Below are positions 7,986 to 18,449 of a stretch of DNA of 64,000 nt, in pieces (positions within the stretch are counted from its first letter, which is position 1; the number at the start of each line of letters is the position of its first letter). The stretch comes from Phycisphaerae bacterium. GTDB taxonomy: Bacteria > Planctomycetota > Phycisphaerae > Phycisphaerales > SM1A02. Position numbers and translations under genes: made by a program. The notes under the pieces are model-generated. The model worked only from the letters and a program-made list of their open reading frames with translations. It was not told the origin of the DNA and made no database searches. The stretch lies in the NCBI GenBank assembly GCA_002711415.1, contig PARI01000032.1, forward strand, positions 84,861-148,860. The letters run 5' to 3'.

Positions 7986-9310
7986 GTGGCCGCCTCCATG
8001 CTTGCGGAGGATCGGGCCGAACCATGAACCCTTAATGGTGCAGAGCCCATCACCGTCGAGATGATCGACACGATCACGATGATGGACAGAAGGCTCCTGT
8101 TGAGGTGGCTTGATTCCATCAGCACGAGGCTGCACCCGATCACGATGGCCAATGGAGCCTGCCTTGTCACGGCGCTCCACAGCCGGTGTCCACGCTCCTG
8201 GTCCTCGATCACTCCAGCAAGCATCCACTTCCCGACCAGGGGCTTCACGATCCAGCGGAACAGCACCAGGACGAGGATCACCACCCACGCCTGTACCGGG
8301 AGATTCGTCTCAAGCAGTGCTCCGGCGAGGACGTAGAAGAACACAGCCGTTGCGTGCTCGCCGCCAGTCAGGAGCAGTTCGAGCGACTTGGTGCCCCTGG
8401 CCATGTTCCCGATGATGATGCCGAAGATCATGGACGTCAGCAGTGGTGACAGCCCGAGGTCTGCGGAGAATCCACCCAGAAGCGCCAGTATTCCGAGCAG
8501 GACGAGCACGCGTTCACCGTGTCGCCCGCTTGTCCTGTCAAGCAGCCAGCGACAGCCCAGACCCAGGAGTACCGCGATCACGATCACCAGCGCGACATCC
8601 CCAATTGCTGCAAGCGGCATCACGTTCACTTCCTCCGTTGCCGTGCGTACATGCAGATGGCTGAGGATCCCGAAGAACAGGATCGCGATCAGTGACGAGA
8701 GTCCGCTGCCTCCCTGGATCAGGGAGGCCAGCGTGCTCGTGCCCGGGGTCATGTTCCTGGAGAGCGACCGTGTTTCCGGGGACCATCCGATCGTCGAGGT
8801 CGAGACCACGAGGATCGGCAGAAGAAGCCAGGCGGCGGAGAACCCCGACGCCGGGAACCACCAGTACCCGACGATGATCACGAGCGAGGCCGAGATCAGC
8901 AGGCTGGTGCACGTGTCCAGGCAGACCCATTTCCACAGCACCTTGGGCACCAGCCTCACGGCCTGCCGCGATGCCTGCATCCCGATGATCACGCCGATCC
9001 AGCTCAGCCCGATGTTGACCAGTGGACGGACTTCCAGCAGCGTCTCACCCTCGACCACACCCAGCACGTTCTTGCCGAGGATCACACCGACGATGAACGC
9101 CGGCAGTCCACCCGCGACCAGCGCCGCCAGGACTCGATTCCTCTGGAGTCTCATGAACCGCTTCGTGGTGGAGATCGCTGCCAGCGCAACGATGATCAGG
9201 ACCGCGATGAAGATGTCCAGGGCCTCGCGGGCCTGGATCTCGGTGGGGGAGGCGACGGGGCTCTCCGCCACGACCGGCACACTCTCTTGAGCAGTGTCAG
9301 TTGATCTCAT
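7982..9310 (-). CDS. Cation:proton antiporter-like membrane protein, second of a pair
   Basis: A 442-residue polytopic protein with about 12 hydrophobic helices and a hydrophilic N-terminus of some 30 residues. Its fold pattern resembles the first antiporter: GLPAFIVGVILGKNVLG near the third helix, STIGWSPETRSLSR in the middle and LTSMIFGIIIGNMARG near 300. Sequence identity to the neighbouring antiporter looks low, so the two are not a recent duplication. The stop overlaps the next antiporter start by 4 bases and the start is 13 bases after the PII-like gene. The arrangement suggests two transport subunits made together, but whether they form one complex is inference. Confidence 0.75.
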   Translation of the reverse strand: MRSTDTAQESVPVVAESPVASPTEIQAREALDIFIAVLIIVALAAISTTKRFMRLQRNRVLAALVAGGLPAFIVGVILGKNVLGVVEGETLLEVRPLVNIGLSWIGVIIGMQASRQAVRLVPKVLWKWVCLDTCTSLLISASLVIIVGYWWFPASGFSAAWLLLPILVVSTSTIGWSPETRSLSRNMTPGTSTLASLIQGGSGLSSLIAILFFGILSHLHVRTATEEVNVMPLAAIGDVALVIVIAVLLGLGCRWLLDRTSGRHGERVLVLLGILALLGGFSADLGLSPLLTSMIFGIIIGNMARGTKSLELLLTGGEHATAVFFYVLAGALLETNLPVQAWVVILVLVLFRWIVKPLVGKWMLAGVIEDQERGHRLWSAVTRQAPLAIVIGCSLVLMESSHLNRSLLSIIVIVSIISTVMGSAPLRVHGSARSSASMEAAT

Positions 9311-9323
9311 CGGCCCCTCGTCT

Positions 9324-9665
9324 TCAGTTTCCTGGGTTCACCAGCCCGATGGTCTGGTCGACCGGCACGGCCGCACCGATGGGCCGCTGTGTTTCAGGCA
9401 GTTCCGCAACGAATCGCTGTAATGCCTTGACGTTCTCACCGGTCGTGATCGAGAGAATCACCTTCGAACCCGTCTGCTGCGGCAGCAGCGCAGCCAGCCC
9501 GGCGAAGATCGGCATGTCCTGCCTGATGATCGCGCCCAGTCCACGGGATTCCACGACGGTCGCCCCGGTGATCCCGACATCCAGCAGTCCGGTGACCAGG
9601 TGATCGAAGGAGTCCTCATCCCGAGCAACCAGCATGAGCAGGACCCGTGTGCCTCCATCAGCCAT
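9324..9665 (-). CDS. PII-like signalling protein
   Basis: A 113-residue protein with the size and secondary-structure order of PII (GlnB/GlnK) proteins: RVLLMLVARDEDSFDHLVT as first strand and helix, then LLDVGITGATVVESRGLG, corresponding to the GlnB region leading into the T-loop, and SKVILSITTGENVKALQRFV as the second half. The Tyr and Lys of the classical T-loop uridylylation site are not evident, so it belongs with PII-like rather than true nitrogen-PII proteins. Such proteins often sit next to, and gate, transporters. It overlaps the EIIA gene upstream by 8 bases and precedes the antiporter by 13 bases. Confidence 0.8.
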   Translation of the reverse strand: MADGGTRVLLMLVARDEDSFDHLVTGLLDVGITGATVVESRGLGAIIRQDMPIFAGLAALLPQQTGSKVILSITTGENVKALQRFVAELPETQRPIGAAVPVDQTIGLVNPGN

Positions 9666-10119
9666 GGGATCGATCCTCTGCTAGCAGTGCCTGGAGCAGT
9701 TCGGACGGGTTGCTGGACTCCCTGAGGCGGTTTCTGGCTTGTTCGGAGTGAGAAATCCGGGCCAGCCGGGCCAGGATCCTCACGTGTTCCCATGGCTTTC
9801 CAGCGTCACCGAACAGGCAGAAGATGATGCCGGGTGTGGCTTGGTCTGGCCCGAAATCGACCTCGTCCCTGGCCGTGATGACCACGATCGACGCCCCGGG
9901 GAACCCCTCGATGATCGCATGTGGGAATGCCACCCCCTCAGGGGTCACCGTGGAGGTACTGGCTTCGCGTTCGACAAGGGCCTTGAGCAGTTGCTGGGAA
10001 TCGCAGTCGGGGTGGACCTTCTGGATCCGGGAGCAGACCTGCTTGAACAGGTTTTCGCAGGTGGTTCTTTCCTCGAGAACCAGTGCCAGTTCAGGATGGA
10101 GAAATAGTTCCAGAGTCAC
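9658..10119 (-). CDS. PTS EIIA type-2 (fructose/nitrogen-type) domain protein
   Basis: A stand-alone 153-residue EIIA domain of the fructose/mannitol/PtsN class. The phosphorylatable His is in GVAFPHAIIEGFPGA (His about 67), matching the family motif PHA, and the second half (ATPGIIFCLFGD, then HVRILARLARI) fits the fold. No EI, HPr, EIIB or EIIC gene is in the window, so a regulatory rather than sugar-transport role is likely, as for PTS-Ntr. It is the first gene of the minus-strand operon containing the PII-like protein and two antiporters, and is divergent from the ACIII operon across a 210-base gap. Confidence 0.87.
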   Translation of the reverse strand: MTLELFLHPELALVLEERTTCENLFKQVCSRIQKVHPDCDSQQLLKALVEREASTSTVTPEGVAFPHAIIEGFPGASIVVITARDEVDFGPDQATPGIIFCLFGDAGKPWEHVRILARLARISHSEQARNRLRESSNPSELLQALLAEDRSHG

Positions 10120-10329
10120 GTCCTGAGCCTACCCAAAGAATGTGGTTTTCGCATGCCTGAACACCGAAGGGGCACATTTGGATAATAAAAAGCGGACGTG
10201 CCGATCACGTGTAAATCCAGTTGGTTACAGTGGATTGGAACACGGCAGAATTGACCTTTCGGATCATGCCTCTTACCATCGTATGGTCGACATTGTGAAA
10301 TTTCGAACAATATACAGTCTGTTTCCAGC
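10120..10329. promoter_or_regulatory. Divergent intergenic region between the EIIA operon and the ACIII operon
   Basis: This 210-base gap must hold promoters for two long operons. For the plus strand a TTGACC at 10251-10256 is followed after 17 bases by TACCAT at 10274-10279, a fair sigma-70-like pair about 50 bases before actA. ACCAT-CGT-ATGGT at 10275-10287 is a small inverted repeat overlapping that -10 and could be an operator. An AT-rich tract near 10180-10190 may serve the minus strand. All of this is by eye. Confidence 0.35.
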
Positions 10330-10983
10330 ATGAGCCGTTTCCTTTTTCCCCGTTGGTCCAATGCGCTGCTTCCCACGATCATCATCGTTGGGGCCATTAT
10401 GCCGCTATATGCGGTCATGTTCGTTGCCTGGGGTTTCAGTCCAAAGACGCTCGAGGTCGGCTACCAGCCAGCACAGCCTGTTCCATATTCACATGCACTC
10501 CATGCGGGCGAACTCGGCATCGACTGCCGGTACTGCCACAACACGGTTGAGCGTTCATCACATGCAGCCGTCCCGCCGACGCAGACCTGCATGAACTGCC
10601 ACTTTTCGATCCGCAAGTCCAGCCCGAACCTGACGAAGGTCTGGGACAGCTACGAGACAGGCATGCCGATCGAGTGGGTTCGGGTCAACAAGATCGGTGA
10701 CTACGCCTACTTCTCCCATGAGGCCCACGTCAACCGCGGGGTCGGTTGTGTTTCCTGCCATGGCCGCGTCGACAAGATGGAGAAGGTCTACCAGGCCGAG
10801 CCGCTGAGCATGGGATGGTGCCTGGACTGTCATCGTGATCCCGTCAGGAACATCAGGCCCATCGACAAGATCGCCGATCTTGGCTGGAACCAGCAGGCTG
10901 AAATGACCGTCGACCAGCAGATGGCGTTGATTAGGCAATACGACATTCACCCCTCGGAGAACTGCTCCACCTGTCATCGTTGA
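10330..10983 (+). CDS. actA: Alternative complex III pentaheme cytochrome c subunit ActA
   Basis: Membrane-anchored multiheme cytochrome of alternative complex III (ACIII), which oxidises menaquinol and passes electrons to cytochrome c or the oxidase. Seen: one N-terminal helix (TIIIVGAIMPLYAVMFVAWG) and five heme-binding CxxCH motifs, CRYCH, CMNCH, CVSCH, CLDCH and CSTCH, the last at the C-terminus. Length (217) and five hemes match ActA. It is the first gene of the operon; actB begins 8 bases after its stop. Confidence 0.94.
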   Translation: MSRFLFPRWSNALLPTIIIVGAIMPLYAVMFVAWGFSPKTLEVGYQPAQPVPYSHALHAGELGIDCRYCHNTVERSSHAAVPPTQTCMNCHFSIRKSSPNLTKVWDSYETGMPIEWVRVNKIGDYAYFSHEAHVNRGVGCVSCHGRVDKMEKVYQAEPLSMGWCLDCHRDPVRNIRPIDKIADLGWNQQAEMTVDQQMALIRQYDIHPSENCSTCHR

Positions 10984-10990
10984 CGGCGAG

Positions 10991-13900
10991 ATGGATCCTC
11001 AAATGAGTGAAAAACCGGACAAGTCGATGCTTCAGCAGCAGGTGGAGACACCCGGTTGTGGTGCTGGTTCCGAGGACAGCACCGCTCCTCTGCCCCCGCC
11101 GGCTCCCGAGTACTGGCGCAGTCTGGAACACCACTCCCACACGGAGGAGTTTCAGCAGTTCATGGAGCGTGAATTCTCCGAAGGCGCTCAGGAACTTCTC
11201 GGGGACGATCGCCGCCAGTTCATCAAGGTGATGGGCGCCTCCTTCGCCCTGGCCGGTCTCGGTGTCGCCGGTTGCAGGCGACGTCCAGAATCGACCATCG
11301 TTCCATACGCCTATAGACCCGTCGACCGGATACCCGGCACGCCCCAGTACTTCGCCACCTCGATGGAGTACGGGGGAATCGCTTCGCCGCTGCTGGCCAC
11401 CAGCTTCGACGGACGGCCGATCAAGATGGAGGGCAACGCCGGCCATCCCGGCTCCTCCGGTGGTTGTGGAGCCATCGAGCAGGCGAGCGTGCTCCAACTG
11501 TACGACCCGGATCGAAGCCGGTTGCTCAAGCACGAGCAGAAGGCCTCCGACTGGAAGAGCTTCTCGGAATTCATGTCCAGCCGCTTCGACTCCCCTGGCA
11601 ACGGAAAGGGCGTCGCCGTACTGGCCCGCGGCGGGACGGGGCCGAGCATCCTCGATATGCGCTCGCGGCTCATGCAGCGGCTTCCGCAGATGCAGTGGTT
11701 CGAGTGGGAGCCGATCAACGACGACAATTCCAGGGAAGGCACGACGATCTCGTTCGGCGCTCCCTACCGACCCGTGTACAAGCTCGATCAGGTCGAGGCC
11801 GTCGTCTGCCTAGACAGCGACTTCCTGTACGGGGAGCCTGATTCGGACCGGTACCAGCACGACTTCGTCAAGACGCGCCAGGTGACCAATCCTGATCCCG
11901 CCAAGCAGGAACTGAGCCGCCTCTACAGCGTCGAGAGCCGTCACTCGCTCACCGGAGCATTCGCCGACGAGCGAATCGCGATCCGGTCGATGGAGATCCC
12001 GGCCTTCCTGGCCCTGCTCGTTGGCAAGCTGTCACTCGAGCAGATGGACCAGAGCGTCATCGATCAGGTGGCCTCGTTCAAGGTCGCCTCTGACATGCTG
12101 GATGCGCACCAGCTCGAGATTCTCGATGCGATGGCAACGGATCTTCGCTCCAGCCGTGGGCGTTCCCTGCTGGTCGTAGGAGAATCCCAGCCGCCGGCGG
12201 TGCATGCATTGGTCGCCATGATCAACGAGCGGCTCGGCAACGTCGGAAGCACGATCGAGTACGTGCCGGACCAGATGGTCGATCGCCCGGGTCGCTTCGG
12301 TGACATCAGCAGCCTCGTAGAGAAGTTGAACTCCGGTTCCATCGAGACGCTCGTCATTCTCGAGGGCAACCCCGTGTACGACGCACCGGCCGACCTGGAC
12401 TTTGCCTCGGCGATGTCAAAGGCTGGGGCCGTGGTTCACCTCGGGTACTACGACGACGAAACGGCACGTGCCAGCAACTGGCATGTGCCTTCATGCCATT
12501 ATCTCGAGGGGTGGGGTGATGCACGTTCCTGGGATGGAATGATCTGCCTCGTCCAGCCACTGATCGAACCAATGATCGATCCCGACCAGGGAGGCAAGAC
12601 AAGCCTGGACATCATTGCAATGATGCTCGGTGAGAGCAGCATCGACGGTCAGGCGATCGTCAAGCGGGCGCACCAGGCTCTTCTCGGCACGAGTGGCTCT
12701 GCATTCGAGCGCAAGTGGCGTCGGCATCTTGAACTGGGCTTTGTTCCCGATACGGCTATTCCCGCGAAGACCGGTCTGGCCGTGAATGCCTCCGCAATCG
12801 CCGCCGGGCTCCACAAGCTCACCAAGCAGGCGCCTGGGGATCAGGGCATGGAACTGGTCCTCTTCAACGATGGAAAGGTCTATGACGGCCGCTTCGCCAA
12901 CGTCTCATGGCTGCAGGAACTTCCGGACCCGATCACGAAGATCACCTGGGACAACTCGCTGATGATCAGCGTTGATGATGCCGAGAAGTTCGGTGTCAGG
13001 ACCGGTGACATGGTCCGCCTGGCCAGTGGAGACCGCACGCTGGAAGCCGCTGTCTGGGTCCAGCCGGGTCATGCCAATGGAAGCATCTCCCTCTGCCTGG
13101 GGTATGGTCGCGGCCAGGATGCCGGGTCGATCGCTGATGGTGCCGGATTCGATGCGTACACGCTTCGAACCACGACCGAGCCATGGGTGCTCCCGGGTGT
13201 CTCGATCAGCAAGGTCGCAGGCGCTGATCGCTGGAACTTCGCGAACACGCAGGATCACGGTGTCGCTGATTCGATGATCAAGGAGGTCCCCGAGCATGGA
13301 ATCCAGGAACGCCTTCCCACCCTGATCCGGGAGGCGAGTCTGAAGGAGTATCGCTCCCATCCGGACTTCGCCAAGCATGCCGTTCATGTCGCTCATCGGC
13401 TCTCCCTCTGGGAGGAGACCAACCTTGACGGAGCGCAATTCAGATGGGCGATGGCGATTGATCTGAATACGTGCATCGGCTGCAGCGCCTGCGTCACGGC
13501 CTGCCAGGCCGAGAACAACATTCCCGTCGTCGGCAAGGACCAGGTCAACCGTGGACGTGAGATGCACTGGCTCAGGATCGACCGGTACTACAAGGGGAAG
13601 AACCCCTCCAAGCCCGATGGCGTCCGCATTCAGCCGGTCACCTGCATGCAGTGCGAGAACGCGCCCTGCGAGCAGGTGTGTCCAGTGGCGGCGACCGTCC
13701 ATGACAAGGACGGTCTCAACGTCATGGTCTACAACCGCTGCATCGGAACCCGTTACTGCTCGAACAACTGTCCTTACAAGGTGAGGCGGTTCAACTACTT
13801 CGACTATCACCGGCGTGTACCCAGGCGTGAGCAGGAAGGCGCCTTCGCGGTCGACATGGACTACTACACCAAGGATGGTCCAAATGACTGGCTCCGCATG

Positions 13901-14362
13901 CAGTTCAACCCTGAGGTCACGGTTCGCAGCCGCGGCGTCATGGAGAAGTGCAGCTTCTGCGTGCAGAGGATCAACGCGGCCAAGATCAAGTACAAGAACG
14001 AGTGGGTTGCCGCCGGTGGCACCAAGAGCGGTACCAGCCGGTACTCGATCCCTGACGGGGCGATCACGCCGGCGTGTGCCCAGGCCTGTTCGACCAACGC
14101 GATTGTCTTCGGTGACCTCAACGACCCCGAGAGTCGTGTCTCGAAGATGCAGAAGAACCAGCTGTCATACCAGATGCTCGAGGAGCTCAACACTCGCACC
14201 CGTGTCAAGTACACGGCGCGCATCACCAACCCGGCCCTGGATCACGGGCATGGTGACCATGATCATCATCATCACGGTCATGGCCACGACCACGGTCACG
14301 ATCACGACCACGGCCACGACCACGGCCATGACCACGACCACGACCACGGGGGCCACTCATGA
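10991..14362 (+). CDS. actB: Alternative complex III iron-sulfur/molybdopterin-like subunit ActB with His-rich tail
   Basis: Large periplasmic subunit of ACIII (1123 residues): a molybdopterin-oxidoreductase-like N-terminal part that in known ACIIIs lacks the cofactor, fused to a ferredoxin-type electron relay. A Tat-like motif [19 protein letters not shown] lies at about 72-90, after a 70-residue N-terminal extension as in TAT-variant-translocated members, with a lipid-attachment-like Cys at about 95. Four Fe-S motif groups follow in the last third: [40 protein letters not shown] and CSFCVQR with CAQACSTNA. The final 40 residues (about 14240-14359) contain 20 His, mixed with Asp and Gly. Its stop overlaps the actC start (ATGA). 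The start could also be the ATG at 11003. Confidence 0.94.
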   Translation: MDPQMSEKPDKSMLQQQVETPGCGAGSEDSTAPLPPPAPEYWRSLEHHSHTEEFQQFMEREFSEGAQELLGDDRRQFIKVMGASFALAGLGVAGCRRRPESTIVPYAYRPVDRIPGTPQYFATSMEYGGIASPLLATSFDGRPIKMEGNAGHPGSSGGCGAIEQASVLQLYDPDRSRLLKHEQKASDWKSFSEFMSSRFDSPGNGKGVAVLARGGTGPSILDMRSRLMQRLPQMQWFEWEPINDDNSREGTTISFGAPYRPVYKLDQVEAVVCLDSDFLYGEPDSDRYQHDFVKTRQVTNPDPAKQELSRLYSVESRHSLTGAFADERIAIRSMEIPAFLALLVGKLSLEQMDQSVIDQVASFKVASDMLDAHQLEILDAMATDLRSSRGRSLLVVGESQPPAVHALVAMINERLGNVGSTIEYVPDQMVDRPGRFGDISSLVEKLNSGSIETLVILEGNPVYDAPADLDFASAMSKAGAVVHLGYYDDETARASNWHVPSCHYLEGWGDARSWDGMICLVQPLIEPMIDPDQGGKTSLDIIAMMLGESSIDGQAIVKRAHQALLGTSGSAFERKWRRHLELGFVPDTAIPAKTGLAVNASAIAAGLHKLTKQAPGDQGMELVLFNDGKVYDGRFANVSWLQELPDPITKITWDNSLMISVDDAEKFGVRTGDMVRLASGDRTLEAAVWVQPGHANGSISLCLGYGRGQDAGSIADGAGFDAYTLRTTTEPWVLPGVSISKVAGADRWNFANTQDHGVADSMIKEVPEHGIQERLPTLIREASLKEYRSHPDFAKHAVHVAHRLSLWEETNLDGAQFRWAMAIDLNTCIGCSACVTACQAENNIPVVGKDQVNRGREMHWLRIDRYYKGKNPSKPDGVRIQPVTCMQCENAPCEQVCPVAATVHDKDGLNVMVYNRCIGTRYCSNNCPYKVRRFNYFDYHRRVPRREQEGAFAVDMDYYTKDGPNDWLRMQFNPEVTVRSRGVMEKCSFCVQRINAAKIKYKNEWVAAGGTKSGTSRYSIPDGAITPACAQACSTNAIVFGDLNDPESRVSKMQKNQLSYQMLEELNTRTRVKYTARITNPALDHGHGDHDHHHHGHGHDHGHDHDHGHDHGHDHDHDHGGHS

Positions 14363-15819
14363 GCAGCATCCCCGTCGGAAAGGGCATCCCGGTCGATCAC
14401 GTGGTCGACAACACGGCCGAGCATCCAGGCGAGCGCGCCCCGCTTGTCCTGAACATGCACGAGTTCAACGATGTCACGACGACCGTCTGCCGCGTCGCCG
14501 AGAGCCGTCGCGTGCCGATGGCCTGGTACGTGGCGTTCGTCTTCAGCCTCGGTCTGCTTGGATTCCTCGGGTTCTGCATCGCGTACCTATTCGCCACCGG
14601 CGTGGGTGTCTGGGGGCTGAACAACCCTGTGATGTGGGCCTTCGACATCACCAACTTCGTCTTCTGGGTCGGCATCGGTCACGCTGGAACGCTCATCTCC
14701 GCGATCCTCTTCCTCTTCAGGCAGAAGTGGAGGACTGGCATCAACCGGTTCGCCGAGGCGATGACGATCTTCGCGGTCATCTGCGCCGGCATTTTCCCTG
14801 GCATCCACGTCGGGCGTGTTTGGGTGATCTACTGGGTCTTCCCGATTCCCAACCAGATGGAGATGTGGCCTCAGTTCAGGAGTCCGTTGCTCTGGGACGT
14901 CTTCGCGGTCAGTACGTACTTCACGGTCAGCCTTCTCTTCTGGTACACGGGTATGGTCCCCGACCTGGCGACGCTGAGGGACCGTGCCAGGGGCAAGATT
15001 CGGCAGATCGGGTATGGCCTTTTCGCTCTCGGATGGCGGGGCAGCAACCGGCACTGGCATCGCTACGAGCGTGCCTATCTCCTCCTGGCGGCGCTCTCAA
15101 CACCCCTGGTGCTCTCGGTCCACTCGGTCGTCTCCTTCGACTTCGCGGTCAGCCAGCTGCCCGGCTGGCATACGACGATCTTTCCACCATACTTCGTCGC
15201 GGGTGCGATCTTCTCCGGATTCGCGATGGTCGTCACGCTCGCCGTTCCGGCAAGGGAGCTGTTCGGCCTGAAGGACCTGATCACGCTTCGTCACCTGGAC
15301 AACATGAACAAGATCATCCTGGTGACCGGATCGATGGTCGGATACGCCTACAGCATCGAGTTCTTCATCGCCTGGTACAGCGGTGCGATGTACGAGAAGT
15401 TCGCCTTCCTGAACCGGGCATTCGGACAGTACTGGTGGGCCTACTTCATCATGGTCAGCTGCAACGTGATCACCCCGCAGCTGTTCTGGTTCAAGCGGAT
15501 CAGGACCAGTATCTGGGGCATGTTCATACTCAGCCTCATCGTGAACATCGGCATGTGGTTCGAGCGATTCGTCATCATCGTGAGCAGCCTGGCCAACGAC
15601 TTCCTCCCGACCTCGTGGGATGTCTTCATCCCGACGTGGGTCGATATCGGGACGATGATCGGCAGCTTCGGTCTCTTCATGACCCTCTTCCTGCTGTTCT
15701 GCAGATACCTGCCCATGATCGCGATGGCCGAGGTCAAAGCTGTCATGCCTGAGGCGGATCCCCATCACGATGACCACGCATCCGACGCCAAGGACGAGGA
15801 AGGAGGGGCGAACTCATGA
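14359..15819 (+). CDS. actC: Alternative complex III NrfD-like membrane subunit ActC
   Basis: Quinol-interacting membrane subunit of the NrfD/PsrC family with ten predicted helices (486 residues). Recognisable segments: [58 protein letters not shown] and [20 protein letters not shown], all typical of ActC. A hydrophilic tail contains [16 protein letters not shown]. It starts within the actB stop and its own stop overlaps the actD start (ATGA), so actB-C-D are translationally coupled. Confidence 0.94.
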   Translation: MSSIPVGKGIPVDHVVDNTAEHPGERAPLVLNMHEFNDVTTTVCRVAESRRVPMAWYVAFVFSLGLLGFLGFCIAYLFATGVGVWGLNNPVMWAFDITNFVFWVGIGHAGTLISAILFLFRQKWRTGINRFAEAMTIFAVICAGIFPGIHVGRVWVIYWVFPIPNQMEMWPQFRSPLLWDVFAVSTYFTVSLLFWYTGMVPDLATLRDRARGKIRQIGYGLFALGWRGSNRHWHRYERAYLLLAALSTPLVLSVHSVVSFDFAVSQLPGWHTTIFPPYFVAGAIFSGFAMVVTLAVPARELFGLKDLITLRHLDNMNKIILVTGSMVGYAYSIEFFIAWYSGAMYEKFAFLNRAFGQYWWAYFIMVSCNVITPQLFWFKRIRTSIWGMFILSLIVNIGMWFERFVIIVSSLANDFLPTSWDVFIPTWVDIGTMIGSFGLFMTLFLLFCRYLPMIAMAEVKAVMPEADPHHDDHASDAKDEEGGANS

Positions 15820-16433
15820 CAACGCTGTCGAATACGCCTGACAAGCTCCAATCCTCTTCGGCTTCAAGGACCCGTTGCTACGGAATGATGGCTGAGTTCG
15901 CCACCCCGGGCGAGATCATGAAGGCCGCGGAGAAGGTCAGGGCCGCCGGGTATCGCTGGTGGGACTGCCACACTCCGTTCCCTGTGCACGGCTTGGACAA
16001 CGCGATGGGTATCAGCCCGACGATCCTCCCGGTCTTCGTCTTCTTCGCAGGGCTCACCGGCACCATGATCGCGTTCGGTCTCCAGGCGTTCACCAATGCA
16101 ACCGACTGGTCCATCTGGGCGTTCGTCTGGGTCACCGGCTACCCGTTCCTGATCAGCGGCAAGCCGCTCCTGAGCGTCCCCGCGTTCATTCCAGTGATGT
16201 TCGAGCTGACAATCCTGCTCTCGGCCCTGACGACCTTCGGGCTGATGTTCCTCCTCAATGGGCTGCCCCGCCTGCATCACCCACTGTTCACGTCGAATCG
16301 ATTCCTGCGGGCCAGCGACGACCGCTTCTTCATCGTCATCGAGGCGCGCGATCCGCGTTTCAGGAGACAGGCCACCCGGGATTTCCTCGAGGGTCTCTCG
16401 CCGATCGCGGTCGAGGAGGTGCTTGACACGTGA
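15816..16433 (+). CDS. actD: Alternative complex III membrane subunit ActD (DUF3341)
   Basis: Small two-helix ACIII subunit (205 residues). The family core is [20 protein letters not shown], then [18 protein letters not shown], then two hydrophobic helices ([20 protein letters not shown] and the stretch around [18 protein letters not shown]), and [18 protein letters not shown] in the cytoplasmic C-terminal half. All of this is DUF3341. The stop TGA shares its last base with the ATG of actE. Confidence 0.93.
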   Translation: MTTLSNTPDKLQSSSASRTRCYGMMAEFATPGEIMKAAEKVRAAGYRWWDCHTPFPVHGLDNAMGISPTILPVFVFFAGLTGTMIAFGLQAFTNATDWSIWAFVWVTGYPFLISGKPLLSVPAFIPVMFELTILLSALTTFGLMFLLNGLPRLHHPLFTSNRFLRASDDRFFIVIEARDPRFRRQATRDFLEGLSPIAVEEVLDT

Positions 16434-17107
16434 TGCCTCGCTGGATCATCTTCTGGGCCCTGATCATCGCCTCGCTCCTGTGCGTGCCGCCGTTCCTGTT
16501 CGCAATGATCCGTTCGACCCAGTCGGCCAAGCGGCCGGTCCATATCGTTCATGACATGGACTTCCAGCCCAGGTTCAACACCCAGACGGCCAATCCGATC
16601 TTCATGGATGATCGCGCCATGCGACCTCCGGTGCCTGGTGTCGTCGCCCGCGGCGAGGTTTTCGACGACTCCGCGCTCTACGGTGGTGCCATCGACGGTG
16701 AATGGATCACCGAGTTGCCCGAGCAGTTCCCGATGAGCATGGACCTGTTGAACCGGGGGCGTGAACGCTACAACATCTTCTGTTCGGCCTGTCATGGATT
16801 CGATGGCTCGGGAGGCGGAATCGTAAACCTCCGGGCCATCGCGCTCCGGGACAATTCCGAGGGCCCGGTCGACGAGACCACCTGGACCGAGGCGAAGAAC
16901 CTTCATGATCCGACTGTCAGCACCCAGCCGATCGGCGAGATCTACAACACCCTGACCAACGGCAAGAACACGATGGCGGGGTACGGCCCGCAGGTTCCGC
17001 TGGAAGACCGCTGGGCGATCGCCGCGTACGTGAAGGTGCTCCAGAGAAGCCAGGATGCGAAGATCCAGGACGTTCCTCCTGACCGCAGGGCGGAGGTGAT
17101 GCAATGA
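16433..17107 (+). CDS. actE: Alternative complex III monoheme cytochrome c subunit ActE
   Basis: Cytochrome c subunit of ACIII (224 residues from the ATG at 16433; a GTG just before it at 16430 is the alternative). It has one N-terminal helix (WIIFWALIIASLLCVPPFLF) as membrane anchor or signal, and a single heme motif FCSACHGFDGSGGG at about residues 115-128. The likely axial Met is in NTMAGYGPQVPLEDRW near 180. The stop overlaps actF by 4 bases (ATGA). Confidence 0.92.
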   Translation: MPRWIIFWALIIASLLCVPPFLFAMIRSTQSAKRPVHIVHDMDFQPRFNTQTANPIFMDDRAMRPPVPGVVARGEVFDDSALYGGAIDGEWITELPEQFPMSMDLLNRGRERYNIFCSACHGFDGSGGGIVNLRAIALRDNSEGPVDETTWTEAKNLHDPTVSTQPIGEIYNTLTNGKNTMAGYGPQVPLEDRWAIAAYVKVLQRSQDAKIQDVPPDRRAEVMQ

Positions 17108-18414
17108 GCCATGCCGCCCTTGATGCCGGCCGATTCGATCTCTCAAGCCAGAATCTCACGCTGGGTGCCCCTGCATCCCTTTTGTCGAGAGTGCTCGTGA
17201 TCATCGGTGTCGTGCTGCTGATCGTCAGCGGCATGATGGCCTGGGGGACCGATGACCTCGCGATGGTGTCCAAGAGCTATCTCGTCAGCTTCATGTGGAT
17301 TCTCGCGATCTCGCTCGGAGGCCTCTTCTTCACGTTCGTCCAGCACCTGACCCATGCGGGCTGGAGCGTCGCGGTGAGGCGGCCCGCCGAGGTTCTCGCG
17401 GCGAACCTCGCATGGATCTGGATATTCTTCCTCCCCATCGTGTTCATGTGGCTTCGTGGGGACCTGGACGCACTGTTCATCTGGGCAGACATGGAGCACC
17501 TCAGGGCGCACAACCCCGAAGAGGCCGATGTCGTCGCCAAGAAGGAGGCCTACCTCAATACGGGGTTCTTCTTTACCCGAGCAGTCGCCTACTTCGTCAC
17601 CTGGGCCATCCTGGGCACCTTCTTCTACCGCATGTCACTGAAGCAGGATTCCGAGGGTGGGTCCCGCATCACCGACCTGCTCCAGAAGGTTTCGGCGCCT
17701 GCAGCCCTGTTGTTCGGCCTGACGGTCACCTTCGCTGCCTTCGATTGGCTGATGTCGCTGAGCCCGGCATGGTTCAGCACGATTTTCGGGGTCTACTTCT
17801 TCGCCGGCACATGCACGGCCGGTTTCTCCGCGATGATCCTCATCTGCGTCTACATCCAGCGATCCGGGCGAATGAAGGGGCTGATCACTTCCGAGCACTA
17901 CCAGGACCTGGGCAAACTGCTCTTTGCCTTCGGCATGGTCTTCTGGGCCTACATCGGCTTCAGCCAGTACATGCTCATCTGGTACGGCAACATCCCCGAG
18001 GAGACCGGCTGGTTCCTCAGCAGGCAGGTCGGGGATTGGTCGCTCCTGAGCCTGGCCCTCCTGGCCGGCCACTTCATCATCCCGTTCCTGTGCCTGATTT
18101 CGCGGTGGCCGAAGCGGTATCCGCTCTTCCTGATGGTCGGTGCCGTCTGGATGATCATCTTCGCATGGCTCGACCTCTACTGGCTGGTCATGCCGGTGAT
18201 TCCCGAGGACGTGTACACGGCAACGAGTTACACGGAGTTCGCCGATGCGCATGAGAACGCTTCAACTCACCTGTCAACTCCAATAAACTGGTCACTATTC
18301 CTTGGGATGGCCTGCTGCTACTTCGGCATCACCCTGGGACGCCTGCGGCGACACCCGCTTCTGCCTGAGCGCGATCCCAGGCTCAAGGAGTCACTGTCAT
18401 TCGAGAACATCTGA
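17104..18414 (+). CDS. actF: Alternative complex III membrane subunit ActF (NrfD-like)
   Basis: Second NrfD-like polytopic subunit of ACIII (436 residues, ten helices), present in standard order after actE. Recognisable segments include FFTFVQHLTHAGWSVAVRRP, EVLAANLAWIWIFFLPIVF, AAFDWLMSLSPAWFSTIFGV and FWAYIGFSQYMLIWYGNIPE. The gene ends 35 bases before the small membrane protein at 18450, the first gap of more than a few bases since actA and a plausible place for a processing site or internal promoter. Confidence 0.93.
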   Translation: MSHAALDAGRFDLSSQNLTLGAPASLLSRVLVIIGVVLLIVSGMMAWGTDDLAMVSKSYLVSFMWILAISLGGLFFTFVQHLTHAGWSVAVRRPAEVLAANLAWIWIFFLPIVFMWLRGDLDALFIWADMEHLRAHNPEEADVVAKKEAYLNTGFFFTRAVAYFVTWAILGTFFYRMSLKQDSEGGSRITDLLQKVSAPAALLFGLTVTFAAFDWLMSLSPAWFSTIFGVYFFAGTCTAGFSAMILICVYIQRSGRMKGLITSEHYQDLGKLLFAFGMVFWAYIGFSQYMLIWYGNIPEETGWFLSRQVGDWSLLSLALLAGHFIIPFLCLISRWPKRYPLFLMVGAVWMIIFAWLDLYWLVMPVIPEDVYTATSYTEFADAHENASTHLSTPINWSLFLGMACCYFGITLGRLRRHPLLPERDPRLKESLSFENI

Positions 18415-18449
18415 TCTGGGAACACCGAGCCACCTATCATTAGAAACAC

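Noticed and set aside
13815-15752. 645-codon open frame on the plus strand across actB and actC
   Set aside because: Arg/Pro/His-rich composition of an out-of-frame shadow; the true reading frames of actB and actC cover it with recognised motifs.
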